Positions 47,101 through 59,960 of a stretch of 64,000 bases of DNA are shown here, one piece after another; positions within the stretch are counted from its first letter, which is position 1, and each line of letters starts with the position of its first letter. The notes below the pieces were generated by a model, which saw only the letters and a list, made by a program, of their open reading frames with translations, was not told the origin of the DNA and made no database searches. Origin of the DNA: Azadirachta indica (taxonomy: Eukaryota > Streptophyta > Magnoliopsida > Sapindales > Meliaceae); contig CM040453.1 in NCBI GenBank assembly GCA_022749755.1, forward strand, positions 6,160,102-6,224,101, read 5' to 3'. A program made the position numbers and the translations under genes.

Positions 47101-48478
47101 TGCCATTAGGCTGCTGCACAAAACCTTCAGCCATCCATAACAAAACCAGCGAGTCCTTGTCAAATTCATAATCTGCAGGAAATACCGAACAATATGCAAA
47201 GCACTGCTTTAAATGAGGAGGAAGATGATGATAGCTCAATCCTAGAGTCTGAAGAATATCACTTTCATTATCTGGTAGATCCCATAATTTCCTATTTAAC
47301 ATATCAGCCCATTCTGCCTCTTCTTGTCTAGAGCGCAGTAGGATTCCCATTCTCCTTGCTGCCAAGGGCAAGCCTTCACACTTCTTGACAATCTCAGCTC
47401 CAATTGACTCCAAACTTGGAAAATTGCTGATGTTTCTAGCCTCAAATGCCTGATTCTTGAAAATTGACCAACAATCTTCAAATGATAAGCACTCCAAATG
47501 ATGAGCTGGAACTGTGCCCATACTTGCAGCGATATTACTATCTCGAGTAGTTATAATTATTTTACTTCCCCTTGCCCCTGTTTTTAGTGGTTTCCATAAG
47601 AGATCCCAATCATTGTTTCTCCTACTCCAAACATCATCTAGAACAAGCAAAAATTTCTTCCCTGCTATCTTTTCTCTCAAACTAACTTGCAACAGATTCA
47701 GATCATCAAGATCAGTAGGTTTTGAAGTTACAGATTTAAGGATAGTTGTTGTTACCCTAACTACATCAAATAGGTCGGACACACAAACCCAAATTCTGAA
47801 ATCAAAATGCTTCTCCACTCTGTTGTCGTTATACACAAGTTGGGCGAGGGTAGTCTTACCAATGCCACCCATACCAACTATAGAAACCACACTAACTTTA
47901 TTATTGTTCACATCATCGATCAGAAGCAATTTAACAATAATACTCCTATCATTTTCCCTGCCATAAACACAAGATTCATCCACCAGTGAAGTTGTGGGTA
48001 ATCTTTGTTTGGTTCGAGAGAACCTCCCATTAACATCATCATTCAAACCAAGTATATCTTTATACTTGGCAGTAAATTCCATCTTCTCAATAATCTTATT
48101 GATTTTTGACTCTATGCCTCTACTAAATGGACTAAGAGGGCTGGAAATGACTCTCCAATTGGTTACCTGATTTGGGTTTGTTTGAGACTGAGCTTCCACT
48201 TTGGACTTCAAACCTTCAGTAGCCAGTTCATCCAATACATCCTCTGCATCATAAAGAGCGTCTTTAGCCATGTGCAGCCATTTCCCAATAGAAGGGCTGC
48301 TAAATTGTTTCTCCTCAGCATCATTAAGCAAAGCAGTCACGGTCAGCAGCGTAATCTTCAATTTTTCCAGTAAGTCATCATATTTTCGGCCATGTAGTAA
48401 GCCTATAAACTCACGAGAAGCTAATCTGTCAAATAGTACTTGAAGAAAAGCTGAGAGAAAAGCCTCTCCTATAGGCAT
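44112..48478 (-). pseudogene. CC-NBS-LRR resistance gene, broken by a frameshift and a stop
   Basis: Read on minus from the ATG at 48478, an intronless gene has an Rx-type coiled coil (EAFLSAFLQVLFDRLAS, LNDAEEKQF) and an NB-ARC domain: P-loop GMGGIGKTT, kinase-2 FLLVLDDVW, RNBS-B GSKIIITTRD, GLPLA and RNBS-D CFAYCSVFP. The MHD position reads MHG. Leucine-rich repeats begin near 46750. The frame shifts in a T run on minus (A6 at 46428-46433 on plus), and a TGA follows at 46266-46268 where relatives have Trp (LQW). After the stop the same frame is open to 44112 with about 18 more LRRs. The gene is RPP13-like/R1-type. As it stands, a CC-NB-ARC plus short LRR protein of 695 residues could still be made. 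A sequencing indel could explain the frameshift but not the stop. Confidence 0.88.
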
Positions 48479-48880
48479 GGTGAAAAGTACAATTCAAACA
48501 AGCACAACCAGAAGCAGAGGAAATTGCTTTGCGCTGGGCAGTGGACTACGACTAAATAAAAATTAAATGGAAAGCATCGTTTACTTCTGGGAAATTTCGG
48601 AAAATAGCCCTCACTGCAACTCAATTGACGTAAACAGCAACCTGAAAGAAACTTTTATCAACGTAGTCCAATATCGATTTTTCGGACAATTTTATCCTCA
48701 CTAGCCAGTAGCCACTGTTCAATTTTAGTTTATTTAAAAAAAAAAAGTATAAATTTAGAATGAAATGAATATATTTTGCATATGATTTTTATTGAGTCTA
48801 GATAATGTGAATATATTTAGTTGAAATATTGTTGACATTTGAAAAAAAACAGCACAAATGACCAAAAAAAATTTTCGGAC

Positions 48881-49050
48881 AGTAAGGGAGCGGCTGTGAT
48901 TTTTGAGTCCCCTTTGACAACCCAATTTTCGGGCACCCGAAATTTGGCCAATGGGCGCCCACTTTTCAGGTGCCCATTTTGGGTGCAGCTTGGCCACCTA
49001 AAAATTAGGTTGCCAAAGGGCACTCAAAAATCGCACCCGCTACCCTTACT
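48881..49050. mobile_element. MITE-like 170-bp inverted repeat
   Basis: The two ends, AGTAAGGGAGCGG at left and its complement at right, pair over about 55 bases with several mismatches and one indel. The centre holds a further palindrome (TTCGGGCACCCGAA). Size and structure fit a MITE. I found no clear target duplication, so the superfamily is unknown. It lies about 400 bp upstream of the NBS-LRR pseudogene start. Confidence 0.6.
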
Positions 49051-49639
49051 CAACCCAAAATTACACCCGCGTTCCATATGAAAATTTTTCAAATTCGGAT
49101 TATTTTCGGCGATTTTTTTCTAGATTCCGACAATATTTCGACTAAATACGTCCACATTTTTAGACTCAACAAAATTTATATCCAAAACCTACTCATTTTA
49201 TCCTAAATCCATGCATTTTTTAAAAATAAATTAAAAACGTGTATTCAATAATTTTATCAAAAAATAAATTCTAAAATATATTTTAAACATTCTCATTCAT
49301 ATTACAAATATTATAAATCACATTTTATTAGAAAAGAAAGATTCTTACAAAAGATAGTTAGGATTTTCGTGAAAGTGTATTTAGTACCAAAAAAAAAAAA
49401 AAAGGATCAGCGAAAAAGGAATGTTAAAATGTGAAAAAAATTGAACATGGCTAGTAAGGACAAAATTATTGAAAAAATGAATGTTGGATTAAGTAATGGT
49501 AAAAAAAAAAATTGAAGTGGCTGTTTTTTGTCAATTGGATTCTAATTAGGGCTATATTGAGAAATGTTCCTTTACTTTTCCGACCAAAAGCCTATTTTTT
49601 TGTTCGAAAATTGCTTTGTTCCAAACAAAAATCCCATTT

Positions 49640-51780
49640 TTTTTTTTAATCATAATATCTATCAAGGAACAATAATTCCAATTGATAGATCAATTATTTT
49701 TGCAGAAAAATTCTCTAATCAAACTATTAACAAAACATAACTTCAAAGATTCTTAAGGAGCCTTAATTATGTCGTAAATTTTTATCCTAATCTGAGCAAT
49801 CCTTATAAACTTTTATATCAAAGATTAAAGAAAGACCCAAAGCCATAGACAAAACAACACATAGAAATTGTCCAACAAACCAAAACCCAAATTAAAACTC
49901 TTCCATGTTTACATATTGTAGATCTAAATGTCTTCAAAATTGTCGAAATGGATGCCTCTAAAGTTGGTTATGGAGGGATTCTAAAATAAAAAAAAGACGA
50001 TAGAAAACAGATAATTTAACATATATCCAAACATTGACATGAGAGCCAACACAATTATTCGACCATTAAAAAGAAATATTATTCATTATTTTGTGCATTA
50101 CCAAATTTCAGAATGATTTATTAAATCAAAAAAAAAAATTTATTGTATGGATTACAAATGTGCAAAAGGTTTATAAAAAAAATGTGAAAAAAATCGCATC
50201 AAAATAAATTTTTGTAAAATGGTAAGTAATTTTAAATATTTTTTAATCTAACATTAAGTACATAAAAAAGAAGGGGAATTCAACTCTCTTTCAAATTATA
50301 TTATTAGAGAATTCTTTCAATAAAAATAATGCCTCCCAAATCCTCAAATAACAAATTTATTTAAAAAGAAACCAAGGCATCTTATGCCTAAACACTAACC
50401 CAAAAATCCAAAAAATATTGGTATGATATTGTTTGCAAAAACGAAAAAGCTCTCAGAGCTCAATCATCAAAAAGTAACGTCAAGTTTGGCTCTTCTTCCT
50501 CAAAAGATTTATCAAAAAATTAACTTTTTCAATTATGGTTTCAATCCCCTGACAAATTACCTAATGTTGCACTTGTTATTTCACAAAGTTTTTGGACTAG
50601 AAGTAGTGCCAGAAGTAATTTTAAAATCTGCAGCTGAAACTGCACTTTCATCAGATAAAAATAAAGAGATTGTGAGTTTTCAAAATTTTTTGTCAATAAA
50701 AAATGCTATACCGACACAAATGTATTTTGAAAATAATTTAAAAACAAGAAATTTTCTCATAGAAGATGAAGTTTTCTAAGAAAATCCAAGATTTATTGCA
50801 AAAAAATTGTTTCCAAAAAATTTTCGCTTTATTCCAAATGATATTAGAAAAAATAAAAAATTTTATAAATTTATTTTAATGGATTCTGATTCTTGTGAGT
50901 TTAAACATTACCAATTAAAAGATGATCAAGAGTCCAAATCCTCAAAGTACTCACTTCTTAGAGTGGAAAAATCCAAATAAATACAAAAAAATTTTCCAAA
51001 ACTTTTTCTCATCTATTACTAAGATTACCACCAAGCCTGGTTAATGTCTTCCTCTTCCAAAACCCACATTGCAAATATTCCAGATTATTCTGTTGCAAAA
51101 AAAAAAAAGAGTCAAATTCAATTTTCTTGTTGACTCATAGGTTGGTGAAATCATTATAATCCAAACACCCAAATCCTCCATCAAAATATCCCTAAAGGTT
51201 TTGAAACCTTATAAAATTATCTCCTCACAAAAAGAGAATTCAAATTTCCAATTCTCCTTCATTTCTTTTCAAGATTTTTTCTAGCCTGAATATATTCTTA
51301 AAATTACGAAATCCTTGCAAGCGAAATCTCATGCATTGGATGGAAGTACAAGGTCAAATAATGGGCAACATTCATGCTCAACATGCAACAATGGAGGTTG
51401 TTTTAAAGATTTTAGAACAATCTAATCATTCAAAAAAGGAGGTTACTCCTCAAATGTCACAATTCTTTCTACAAAATATCATATTAAGTTCAAAGTTGGT
51501 GACTTTAAAGACAAAAGAAGAATACAAAAGCACATGAAAAAAATTTTTCCCAACTATTTGACGATGAAGATGGGAAGTTAAAGCAAATTACAACGACAGT
51601 CCATGTAGCCCAATCAAATAAAAAAAATTATTTTGGCATTCTTTAAAAATTAAAGAAAGAAAAAGAAACAGCGATTATTACAACTATTTCAATAGCACAT
51701 GAAATTGGAAAGTGTTCAACAAAAGTCATGATGTGAAAGTTTCAAAAGACAGAAGATTCTGTTAGGAATAATTCCTTTCA
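49640..51780 (+). mobile_element. Remnant of an endogenous plant pararetrovirus (Caulimoviridae), heavily decayed
   Basis: From about 49640 to 50310, broken plus-strand frames match the end of a caulimovirid reverse transcriptase followed by RNase H; a DAS...GYGG signature is visible near 49950-49975. The region is interrupted by several stops and frame changes. After a short gap, a second decayed frame begins with an ATG near 50331 and continues in pieces to about 51780, including an open stretch at 50423-50779. A second reading frame downstream of the polymerase polyprotein is a feature of the endogenous florendoviruses known from many plant genomes, so that group is my best guess. Everything upstream of the reverse-transcriptase end is missing. 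It cannot be functional. No integration borders could be defined. Confidence 0.6.
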
Positions 51781-52526
51781 ATAATTTTTACAAAGTTTTT
51801 TTTTTTGCACGCGTAATTTTTACAAACTTCAAGAAAAATACGCGAAAATATCCTAAAATGAATTATTCTACATGCGCGCATGCGGTTTATTATTGGACGT
51901 GTTTATTAAAAATTAATTAGTTAAAATAAACAAAAAGCTTCGTATTAAATAAATTTATATAGATACAAAATTATTAACTAAAGGCTCCTTTTTTATTTGT
52001 TTTTTGTTAACGAAAGCAAGTGGTAATTAAAAAAAATAGAAATTATTATAATCTTTTTGTAATTTTCAACTGTCCATAATCCTAGGATAATAGTAATAGA
52101 TTAGTGATTTTGACATTTTTAAGAGGCTGCTAAAAGTTGTCAATGTTAAGATGGAAGGTTCTAATCTTTCCCCTTTTTCTCAACTAACACGTTTGTTAAA
52201 CAGTGATCGAAAATTCGGCTGCCATTCCCCTAATTTTAAATATAATCACATTTTGGAATTAATTAACTAATCAATTTAGAAGTAATAAATTAATGTTTTT
52301 CAATAGCTAACCTCTAATCCTTGATAACAGTAGGAATGGTTAATGCCACTTATTTATTTATTTATTTATTTAATTGTTGCAAATTATTTCTCAAAAAGTA
52401 AAACTTCCAAACTCAGAAATTTTTGCAGAATATTTCTCTCAAGAAATCAAACGGTTCCGATTAAAGTAACAGTCATACACTGAACACCAAACAGATCCTC
52501 GTACTCGAAATTCTTTCAGGTTTTAG
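51781..52526. other. Spacer upstream of the fucosyltransferase gene
   Basis: AT-rich sequence with a TTTA repeat near 52348-52372 and no gene. The promoter and 5' UTR of the fucosyltransferase should lie here. Confidence 0.5.
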
Positions 52527-54320
52527 ATGAAGAGATTTAGATTCACTGCAAAAATGTTGTCAAAATTCTTTGCTGGTTTTCTGGCAGCCTTGCCTGTTTT
52601 TTTCCTGTTTCGGACGGTTAGTCGAGGCCCCATTTCCGGTTTCAATGGAGGAGATTCCGGTGCTACTAGATTATCTTCATCAGAAGAAAGAGGGGTTCAA
52701 TATGCTACACAGTTAACTGCTGGTGAGGCCATATTTAATTGTCATTCTGTAATTTCAATTCAATACCTAATTTTTAAATAATGTTTTTGAATTGCTATTA
52801 ATTTTTACTCTCAATTTCCAGATCCTGAAATTAGTGTTCTCCAATTTCCAAGTTCAAAAAACCGTTCTTCTCAATTTACCAATACCAGGATCCCGAGAGA
52901 CAAACTGCTTGGTGGACTAATTTCTTCAGGATTTGATGAAAATTCTTGCTTAAGCAGGTACAAATCAAACTTATATCGCAAAACGTCACCCCATAAGCCT
53001 TCTGCGTTTCTAATTTCCAAGCTAAGAAACTATGAAAATCTTCATAAACACTGTGGACCGAATACAGAACCTTACAACAAAGCCCTGGAGCAACTTATTT
53101 CAGGTAACATTTCCAGCTCCGGAGAGTGTACATACATTGTCTGGATTGCTTATTCTGGCTTGGGAAACCGAATATTATCCATGACTTCAGCTTTTCTCTA
53201 TGCTCTTCTCACCAATCGAGTTCTGCTTATCGACCAAAAACCAGAAATGGCCGATCTCTTCTGTGAGCCGTTTCCAAATTCTTCCTGGTTACTGCCTATG
53301 GATTTTCCTTCCAGGGATCAATTCAATGATTTTGATCAGCATTTCGCTCAGAGTTATGGCAACATGCTCAAGTATGATGGGATTGATATTTCTTCGGAAG
53401 AATTATCAGTATCTTATGTTTATCTGCATCTTGCTCATGATTCTGACAACCATGACAATCTTTTCTTCTGTGACAATGATCAAATTTTTCTGAGAAAAAT
53501 ACCCTGGTTGTTCTTGAAAACAGATAATTATTTTGTTCCAGCTCTGTTCAGGATTCCATTTTTTCGGGAACCACTCAGCCAATTGTTTCCGAATAAAGAA
53601 ACTGTTTTCCACCATCTGGGTAGGTATTTATTCCATCCCACAAATGAAGTCTGGGGATTAATTACAAGATACTACCAAGCTTATTTGGCGAAAGCAAATG
53701 AGAAAATCGGCATCCAAATACGAGTTTTCAACACACTTACTACTCCATCTCAGCTTGTCATGGATCAAATTTTGTCCTGTACTCTGAATGAAAACCTGTT
53801 GCCAGAAGTAGACTGGCAAAAAATTTTACCTGCAGAAGATCAAGCCAAAAACAGGGTATCGAAAGCAGTTCTTATAACATCTTTATATTCCAATTACTTT
53901 GAGAACATGAAGAATATGTACCAGAAACACCCAACGGTGACTGGAGAAGTGATTGGAATTTACCAACCAAGCCACGAAGAACATCAAAAAACAGAGGATA
54001 ATTTGCACAACATGAAAGCATGGGCTGAAATGAACCTGCTCAGCATGTGTGATGTCTTGATCACAAGTGCTTGGTCAACTTTCGGGTATGTGGCCCAGGG
54101 TTTAGCAGGAACAAGGCCATGGGTTTTGTACAGGATTGAGAACAGAAAAGCACCAGATACAGCTTGTAGACAAGTCATGTCAATGGAGCCTTGTTTCCAT
54201 TCTCCTCCGATTCATAAATGCAAGGCAAGAACATTGTATGAAGATAATGCTGCCATTCTTCCTGATTATATCAGGCATTGTGAAGATGCAAGAAGGGGAC
54301 TTAAGCTGTTTAATCAATAG
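52527..54320 (+). CDS. GT37 fucosyltransferase, xyloglucan/arabinogalactan type
   Basis: Exons 52527-52722 and 52822-54320 join in phase to give 564 residues. A short cytoplasmic tail and a single signal-anchor helix (residues about 10-30) fit a type II Golgi protein. The catalytic region carries the GT37 motifs: YSGLGNRILSMTSAFLYALLT near the start, KIGIQIRVF in the middle and SAWSTFGYVAQGLAG near the end. Conserved cysteines include those around CGPNTEPYN and PCFHSPP. Family members add alpha-1,2-fucose from GDP-fucose to galactose on xyloglucan (FUT1) or to arabinogalactan proteins. The exact acceptor cannot be told from the sequence. Length is normal for the family and no lesion is seen. 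Confidence 0.93.
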
Positions 54321-54655
54321 CCACGAATAGTTACTAACTCCAAAATTTGACACACATACTTAGGTTTGTTCAAGAAAAAGAAAAGTGATGCAATTACAAT
54401 GGTTGCTATGATTTCTCAAAATTTGTTAAGTTCTGATCCAAAAGACAGAACATGTAAATTATTTTTCCTGAATTTGCTTGCTGGTAGTTGTGGACAAAAA
54501 TAATAGCTTCCAAAATTAAGCTTTTTCTAGCAATTAAAGAAGAAAACACTAAAATTTCTCACTAGATTCAGCTGTGCATGCTGATATATACAAGAGTAGA
54601 AGTGTATGTACCAACAGATTAAGATTAAATTATACACCTAGCAAAAATAAATGCA

Positions 54656-57600
54656 CTATAGACCGTCACTTCCATCAATACCTTTTGTGACCTCACTGTT
54701 TCGGTCATCTGAACTGTCAACAGAATCATCCATATTTTGCAGTTCATGACCAATGAAAGTCCGTTCACTAGGTACAGTAACATCCATCCAGCTCAGATCC
54801 TCACCTTCCATGGAGCCCATGTCCTCCACCCAATCTCCGATGTTTGCATCCACAGCTTCTAAGCATATAGGATCAAGTGTTCCTCTTGAACACCTAGCTT
54901 TAACTGCTTCCGTTTTCCTGCTTGTATAAAGGTAAATCAGTAAAACAAGTTCAAAGGATGACAGAAATGTGGCAGGTTTTCAATGCAGAGCAACACCAGA
55001 TTAGCAAGTTTAATGCCATAAAAGTAAAACCTAAAAGATTAACTAAACAATATACCATATGTTTAATACGGTTCATACTCTTGTATAACTGAAGCTAGAT
55101 AGAAAAGATGACCTTTTATAGAACAACTATTAACATGAATGAATTATTCTAGCAAGTAAATGCTAATTATATTACTGGACTTACTTGCATTATCAAAGCA
55201 GGGACTGATGGTTCATCACACCAAATACTCATCAGTTCATGGGTTGTGCCATAATACTCATATATTTATTAAAAAAAGCGGCAGTCTCTTCCAAGCACCA
55301 AAGCTGCTTACTCTTGAACTATAAAAGGCTTTCCCTATCAAGCCCACATTTCTTATTTGTAAACTCTTCACTATCATATAACACTAGAAGGTTGAAAATG
55401 CTGGAAACAAGGAAGAAAAAATTCTTAACAGAGCATCTGACAACCTAATGAGATTGCGTATTAGATATTCTTCCAATACCTACCTTAACATATCTGTCAG
55501 ATTAATTTCCATATTATCATGTTGTTGAGTCACTGTTCATCACAAAAGCTTAAACTCGTGAAAGGGTCAAAATATAGTTTTAAGCTTTAATAGTATGGAC
55601 CTTCAATTGCCTCTACCAACATATAGGCTAATTCAGCCAAAAAATAAGGAATCTCTTCAAGATAGATTTGGACGGTCCAAACAACAGTATTAAGCTCCAA
55701 TAAACCCTCATAGCTTCATATGTAGATCAAGCCCATTCAGAGACAGAAGACAGACACACTACGACAGGCAAATGGAATCACGTCCAGGGATTTGAACACA
55801 ATATCTCTTGGTTAAAGTTGGATCTGCTACCATGTTAAGCTACCGCTACACCCAAAAGCCTAAGCTAGTAGGTAAGGGTCCAAACCATAGTGTTAAATTC
55901 TATAAATGTAAAGCTAGTTGTTTACCATTTGGCGTTATTTCACTTAATGCTAGTAGATGACATAATATCATAACAGAGAAATCCCTTGACGAGATGTGGC
56001 TTAAGCATAGCAGAATTGTGCAAATCCACGTGTTAGATAAATTACTTTTTCACAATGGTATTGACTTTTCTCTGCCATAACTGACAGATGAAATCAACAG
56101 CCCATGCCAAAATAAATTTGGAATTCACTGTTGTTCTGCGCAAATTGAGAAATTCAAAGAACTCAGAGCTTTGTGCTATATGTACCTGAAACCCTCAATA
56201 ATCATTTTTATTCCACAAAAGTAAAGGGATAAACGTAAAGGGACCAAGAACCATCTAATGTTTCATCCATATTTGGCAACCCTTGTGGATTTAAAAGCCT
56301 ACTGGGCATTCCAAAAACCTTATCAACTGGAAAGTAATGGAGCCACAAATGCTGTGTATCCGTGGTTCAAGAAACAACAAGTAAAGATGAGGTCTATACT
56401 TCAGTAAATATACACATAACTGCTGAAACAGAAAGTTACCGCTGCTGAAGGTGCAGGTTGTAGTGCACAAATATGAGATCATTCAACCTCTGGTGCTCCA
56501 ACCGATTCCTTTTCTTTGAATGGATACGTTCAAACATGCTCCAGTTGCGTCCACATCTAGTGATGCTACATGTTTGGCTCAATATCCTGATGGCCAACCG
56601 TTGCAATTCTGGGTAATCAGCAGCATACAGTGACCACCAAGTAGCTGCAAGTGAAAAAAAAGAATTCGTTAATCATTCAAACTTCATTATGTGCAAGAAC
56701 TGGAACTTGATAACAAGAACAAAATAGATGCTAACCTGGAGCCAACGATTCGCGACCACGTAAAGCCACAGGTCGACCAAAATCTCCCACAGCTTCCTCA
56801 TAAAAATTTATGTGACTTGTAATCATAACTTGGGCAGACAAATTTGGCTCTAATGTTTCTATGCAATCAAGTAAACCTTTTTGGATGACTTTGGTAGAGG
56901 AGAAACTGGGATTATAAAATACAGACGGGTTGAGATAGTAAGCGGCTGCATGAAGAGGGCTGTGGAATTCTTCCTGCCAAATGTGATCAATAACATTCAA
57001 ATATGACATGCAGTCAGATTCCTTATTGTCAAATGCTGCAATGATGCTTTTTTTTGCTTTTTCCATGGCATCATATACATATCCAACAGATGGTCTCTCT
57101 TCACAGTCCATAAGGTGTAAAACAGAAAGTAAAGGCTTAGAGACCTTCAGAGTCTGATCACAAAATGACCAGAAAAGAGGGTTTACAATGATTTCTGCCA
57201 CCTCAAGCCCTGCCCTTTGCTTGGCAAAACTTGACTGCATCCAGGCAGCACCAGTAAACATCTGATGGAGTTGGTCTTTCAAAGTTGCAATGTTTTCCAG
57301 TGTTAGGAAGATGGAAGCAAACCTCGTAGTTCCAAGCTGAAGAATATCTCTTCCACCTGTTTTCTTTCTCATTAAATTGAGGACCCAAGCATTGTTATAT
57401 ATATACTGAGTTATTCTTTTAGCCTTCGCCAAAACCTCATTCACGTCATCTATTTTACCAATTTCCTCTAGCATTATGTCAATACATTGCACTCCACAGG
57501 CGCTGCAGAAAAAAGTTTTGTATTTGTCCATTAAGAGCTTTCCTGCAGCTCTATAACTAGATGAAGTATCTGTCACGAAATTTACAATATTCTTGGGCCC

Positions 57601-58724
57601 AACTTCTTGAACAACACTATCAAACAAATTCAAAAGTGCTTCAGCAGATTTTGTGATGTCCGAAGCATCAACAGATTTTAGGAAAACAGTTCCTTTAGGG
57701 CAATAAACAAAAAAGTTTATGACAGTACGGGCAGTTCTCTCCATCCACCTATCAACTAGGACTGAACACCCAGTTACCTCCCAAGTTTTTTTCAGTTCTT
57801 CACAGTATGCCCCGGCATCCTGAACAACTCTGTTTAACAACTTACTCCTCAAAGAGTGATAAGAAGGCATCTTATAACCAGGGCCCACAGTAGCAATAGC
57901 ATCAGCCATCTGTTGAAAAAAATGAGAATTTGCTGCAGTGAATGGTAAGCCAGCATCATACATAAATCTTGCAACAGCCATATCAGCTTCATAAAGGCTC
58001 TCTTGTGAAGCAAAATTTTGGCGCAGAGGCTGAGCAACAACAGGTACAGCTGGAAAATTTTGCCTCTTACGTCTTTTTGTTCGATTGGAAGTTCCTTCCA
58101 CAATCTCTTTACCCCTTCTCCTGCTAGAGCCTTGGACAGAAGTGGGCTTAATTCGTTCAGCATCATCGTCGTCGTCGTCGTCATCATCTCCTTCTTCCAT
58201 ACCCTCAAAGTAAGGCAAAAAGGAGTTCTTCTTACCTTTCAAACCTTTCTGCCTCTTTAGCTTTTCCAAAACTTTAAAACCTAAATGTTGCTGAATCTGC
58301 ACTTTTACCTCTTCAGGCACTTCTTCACATGGAGCTACATTCCCCCTTTCACCAGCTAAATGTTGCTTTAGCCTAGAAATTCCACCCCCAAGAAAAATTT
58401 TATGACAATATTTGCACTTAATCTTCTGTCGACCCCCATTCACCATGGTTCCATGGGCCCAGCCAGGATCTGTTGCACGGGGAGGTGCCAAACCCTGGTA
58501 AAAGATACATGGCAAAAGGTGAAAAAGGAAAACAAAATATATAATAACAGAAAAGTATTTATTAGGAGGAGTAAATGCTTTCCCGAATTCAAACTTTTAT
58601 AAAGAAAAGTAACGAGAGAACAAATGATAACAGGAAAGCAAATGCAAAGAAATAAGTAGCTCACTTGGTTATCCTTGTGTTGCATAGCTGAGAAAGTGTC
58701 AAAAAACTCTCGAGTATCTACCAT
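54656..58724 (-). CDS. Domesticated hAT transposase: BED finger, DUF659 and dimerisation region
   Basis: Coding exons 58724-58665, 58494-56736, 56644-56440 and 54917-54656 fit in phase and give 761 residues. After 20 residues, GLAPPRATDPGWAHGTMVNGG leads into a BED-type zinc finger (CKYCHKIFLGGGISRLKQHL and a later Cys). A basic linker with an Asp tract (from a GTC/ATC repeat near 58165-58190) follows. DUF659 (GCSVLVDRW, NIVNFVTDTSSSY, CIDIMLEEIG) and a hAT dimerisation-like segment (WWSLYAADYPELQRLAIRILS) come next. The tail is acidic. The gene has a full set of introns, no terminal inverted repeats and an intact frame, so it is a host gene derived from a hAT transposase rather than a transposon. 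Such proteins probably bind DNA; the specific role is unknown. Confidence 0.88.
55544..55905 (-). repeat. Possible TRIM or LTR-retroelement remnant in an intron
   Basis: Read on minus, a block ending in AGCTTAGGCTTTT (about 55854-55900) resembles a block ending in GTTTAAGCTTTT (about 55544-55590), like degraded terminal repeats of a small element. Just inside the first copy, TAACATGGTAGCAGATCC (about 55819-55836) resembles the plant initiator-Met primer-binding site, normally TGGTATCAGAGC. It lies in the last intron of the hAT-derived gene. The identification is tentative. Confidence 0.4.
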
Positions 58725-59960
58725 AAACTATTAACAATCTAATTTGAAGCTACAAGACAAAAAATAAATAAATAAATAACAGAGCAGATGCATGGCAAAT
58801 ATAAATTTTAAACAACTTTATGCAAATACATAAGCTAATAAATTTGTCAAATATACAACGAAAAAGATGCAAATCATATTATATAACACTAAGCATACTA
58901 TATCTCTTTAAAAAAATCAACTAGGAGAAGAGAACGAAGTTATTGTTTTAGCAAATTTTCTACTGGAAGTGCACCACAATTAACTTCATCGAGATACAAA
59001 CATTTCAGAAGGAAATTAAAGTCCTGCCAACTAAATTCTGTCTGTAGAATCCACAAGTTTGTACTTAAGTAGCATTGTCTGAATGCCAAATGATCCCTTG
59101 TTTTTCCAAACTTGCTCTTCTAAGTAGCTCAGTATATGTTAAAAGATAAGAGAACTACATTATATACTGCAAAACTCTTTCGCTTTACATATATAAAGCT
59201 GAGGATTAAGTACTCTTACACTCTTATTACTGTCATGAAGTCTACCAAACCACTTCTCTCTCTTTGCGAATAACTACGAAGGACTCATTGGACACGTCAA
59301 ACGGCACCACTTTGTCTTTGCCATTAAATTGCATTATACTGTAGTCTACTAATTTTCACACTGTACTTAAAAGCAAAGAATCCAACACTCCGATGAAAGC
59401 CTAAATGGAAGTACTTCTCATAGTCATTTCAATAATTCAACGCAGGCAAATAACAGCATTTGCTATATCACAACTACACTTCAAGCCCAGTGGACTACAG
59501 GTGATTGTGCTTCTGGGTCTGCTTTAATACAAAACGACTTTGGCTGCTTTTTTCTTTTCACAAAAGAACTTTCTGGAGAAGCACCCATCAAAAGCTTCGA
59601 AACTACAGTTATTATTTACACTAATTATTCTTCAGTGAGAAACAAATAAAAGAAAATGGAAATGGAAACAAAAACCAAATCCTTCTGATTGCCAAAGTTA
59701 AGTGTAGTGAACGGAACAGGGCTTACATAGAAGAGAATTCACGTAGCGACATTCAAACTCCGAAATATCGGAATCCTCCTCCGAAAACTTGGATCTGAAA
59801 CAGGAGGTGGCCAATTTACGAGGCCGAGAGGGACTTAAAGCCGTCCGAATCTCGACGCCCGAAATCCGATTTACTTTGGAGCAAAGTTGAGCGACATTCA
59901 AAATATTTAAACGCTTTGAATTTTATCGTTTCGGACTTTAAACGGCCGGAGACTCGGGGA
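58725..59960 (-). other. 5' leader and upstream intron of the hAT-derived gene
   Basis: A GC-richer stretch at about 59735-59960 looks like a non-coding first exon, with a donor GTAAGCC near 59730. The intron down to 58725 has no gene. The promoter should lie just beyond 59960. Confidence 0.5.

Noticed and set aside
50423..50779. 118-codon frame as a host gene
   Set aside because: It lies within the pararetrovirus remnant, is flanked by stops and frame changes, and has no splice signals or start context of its own.
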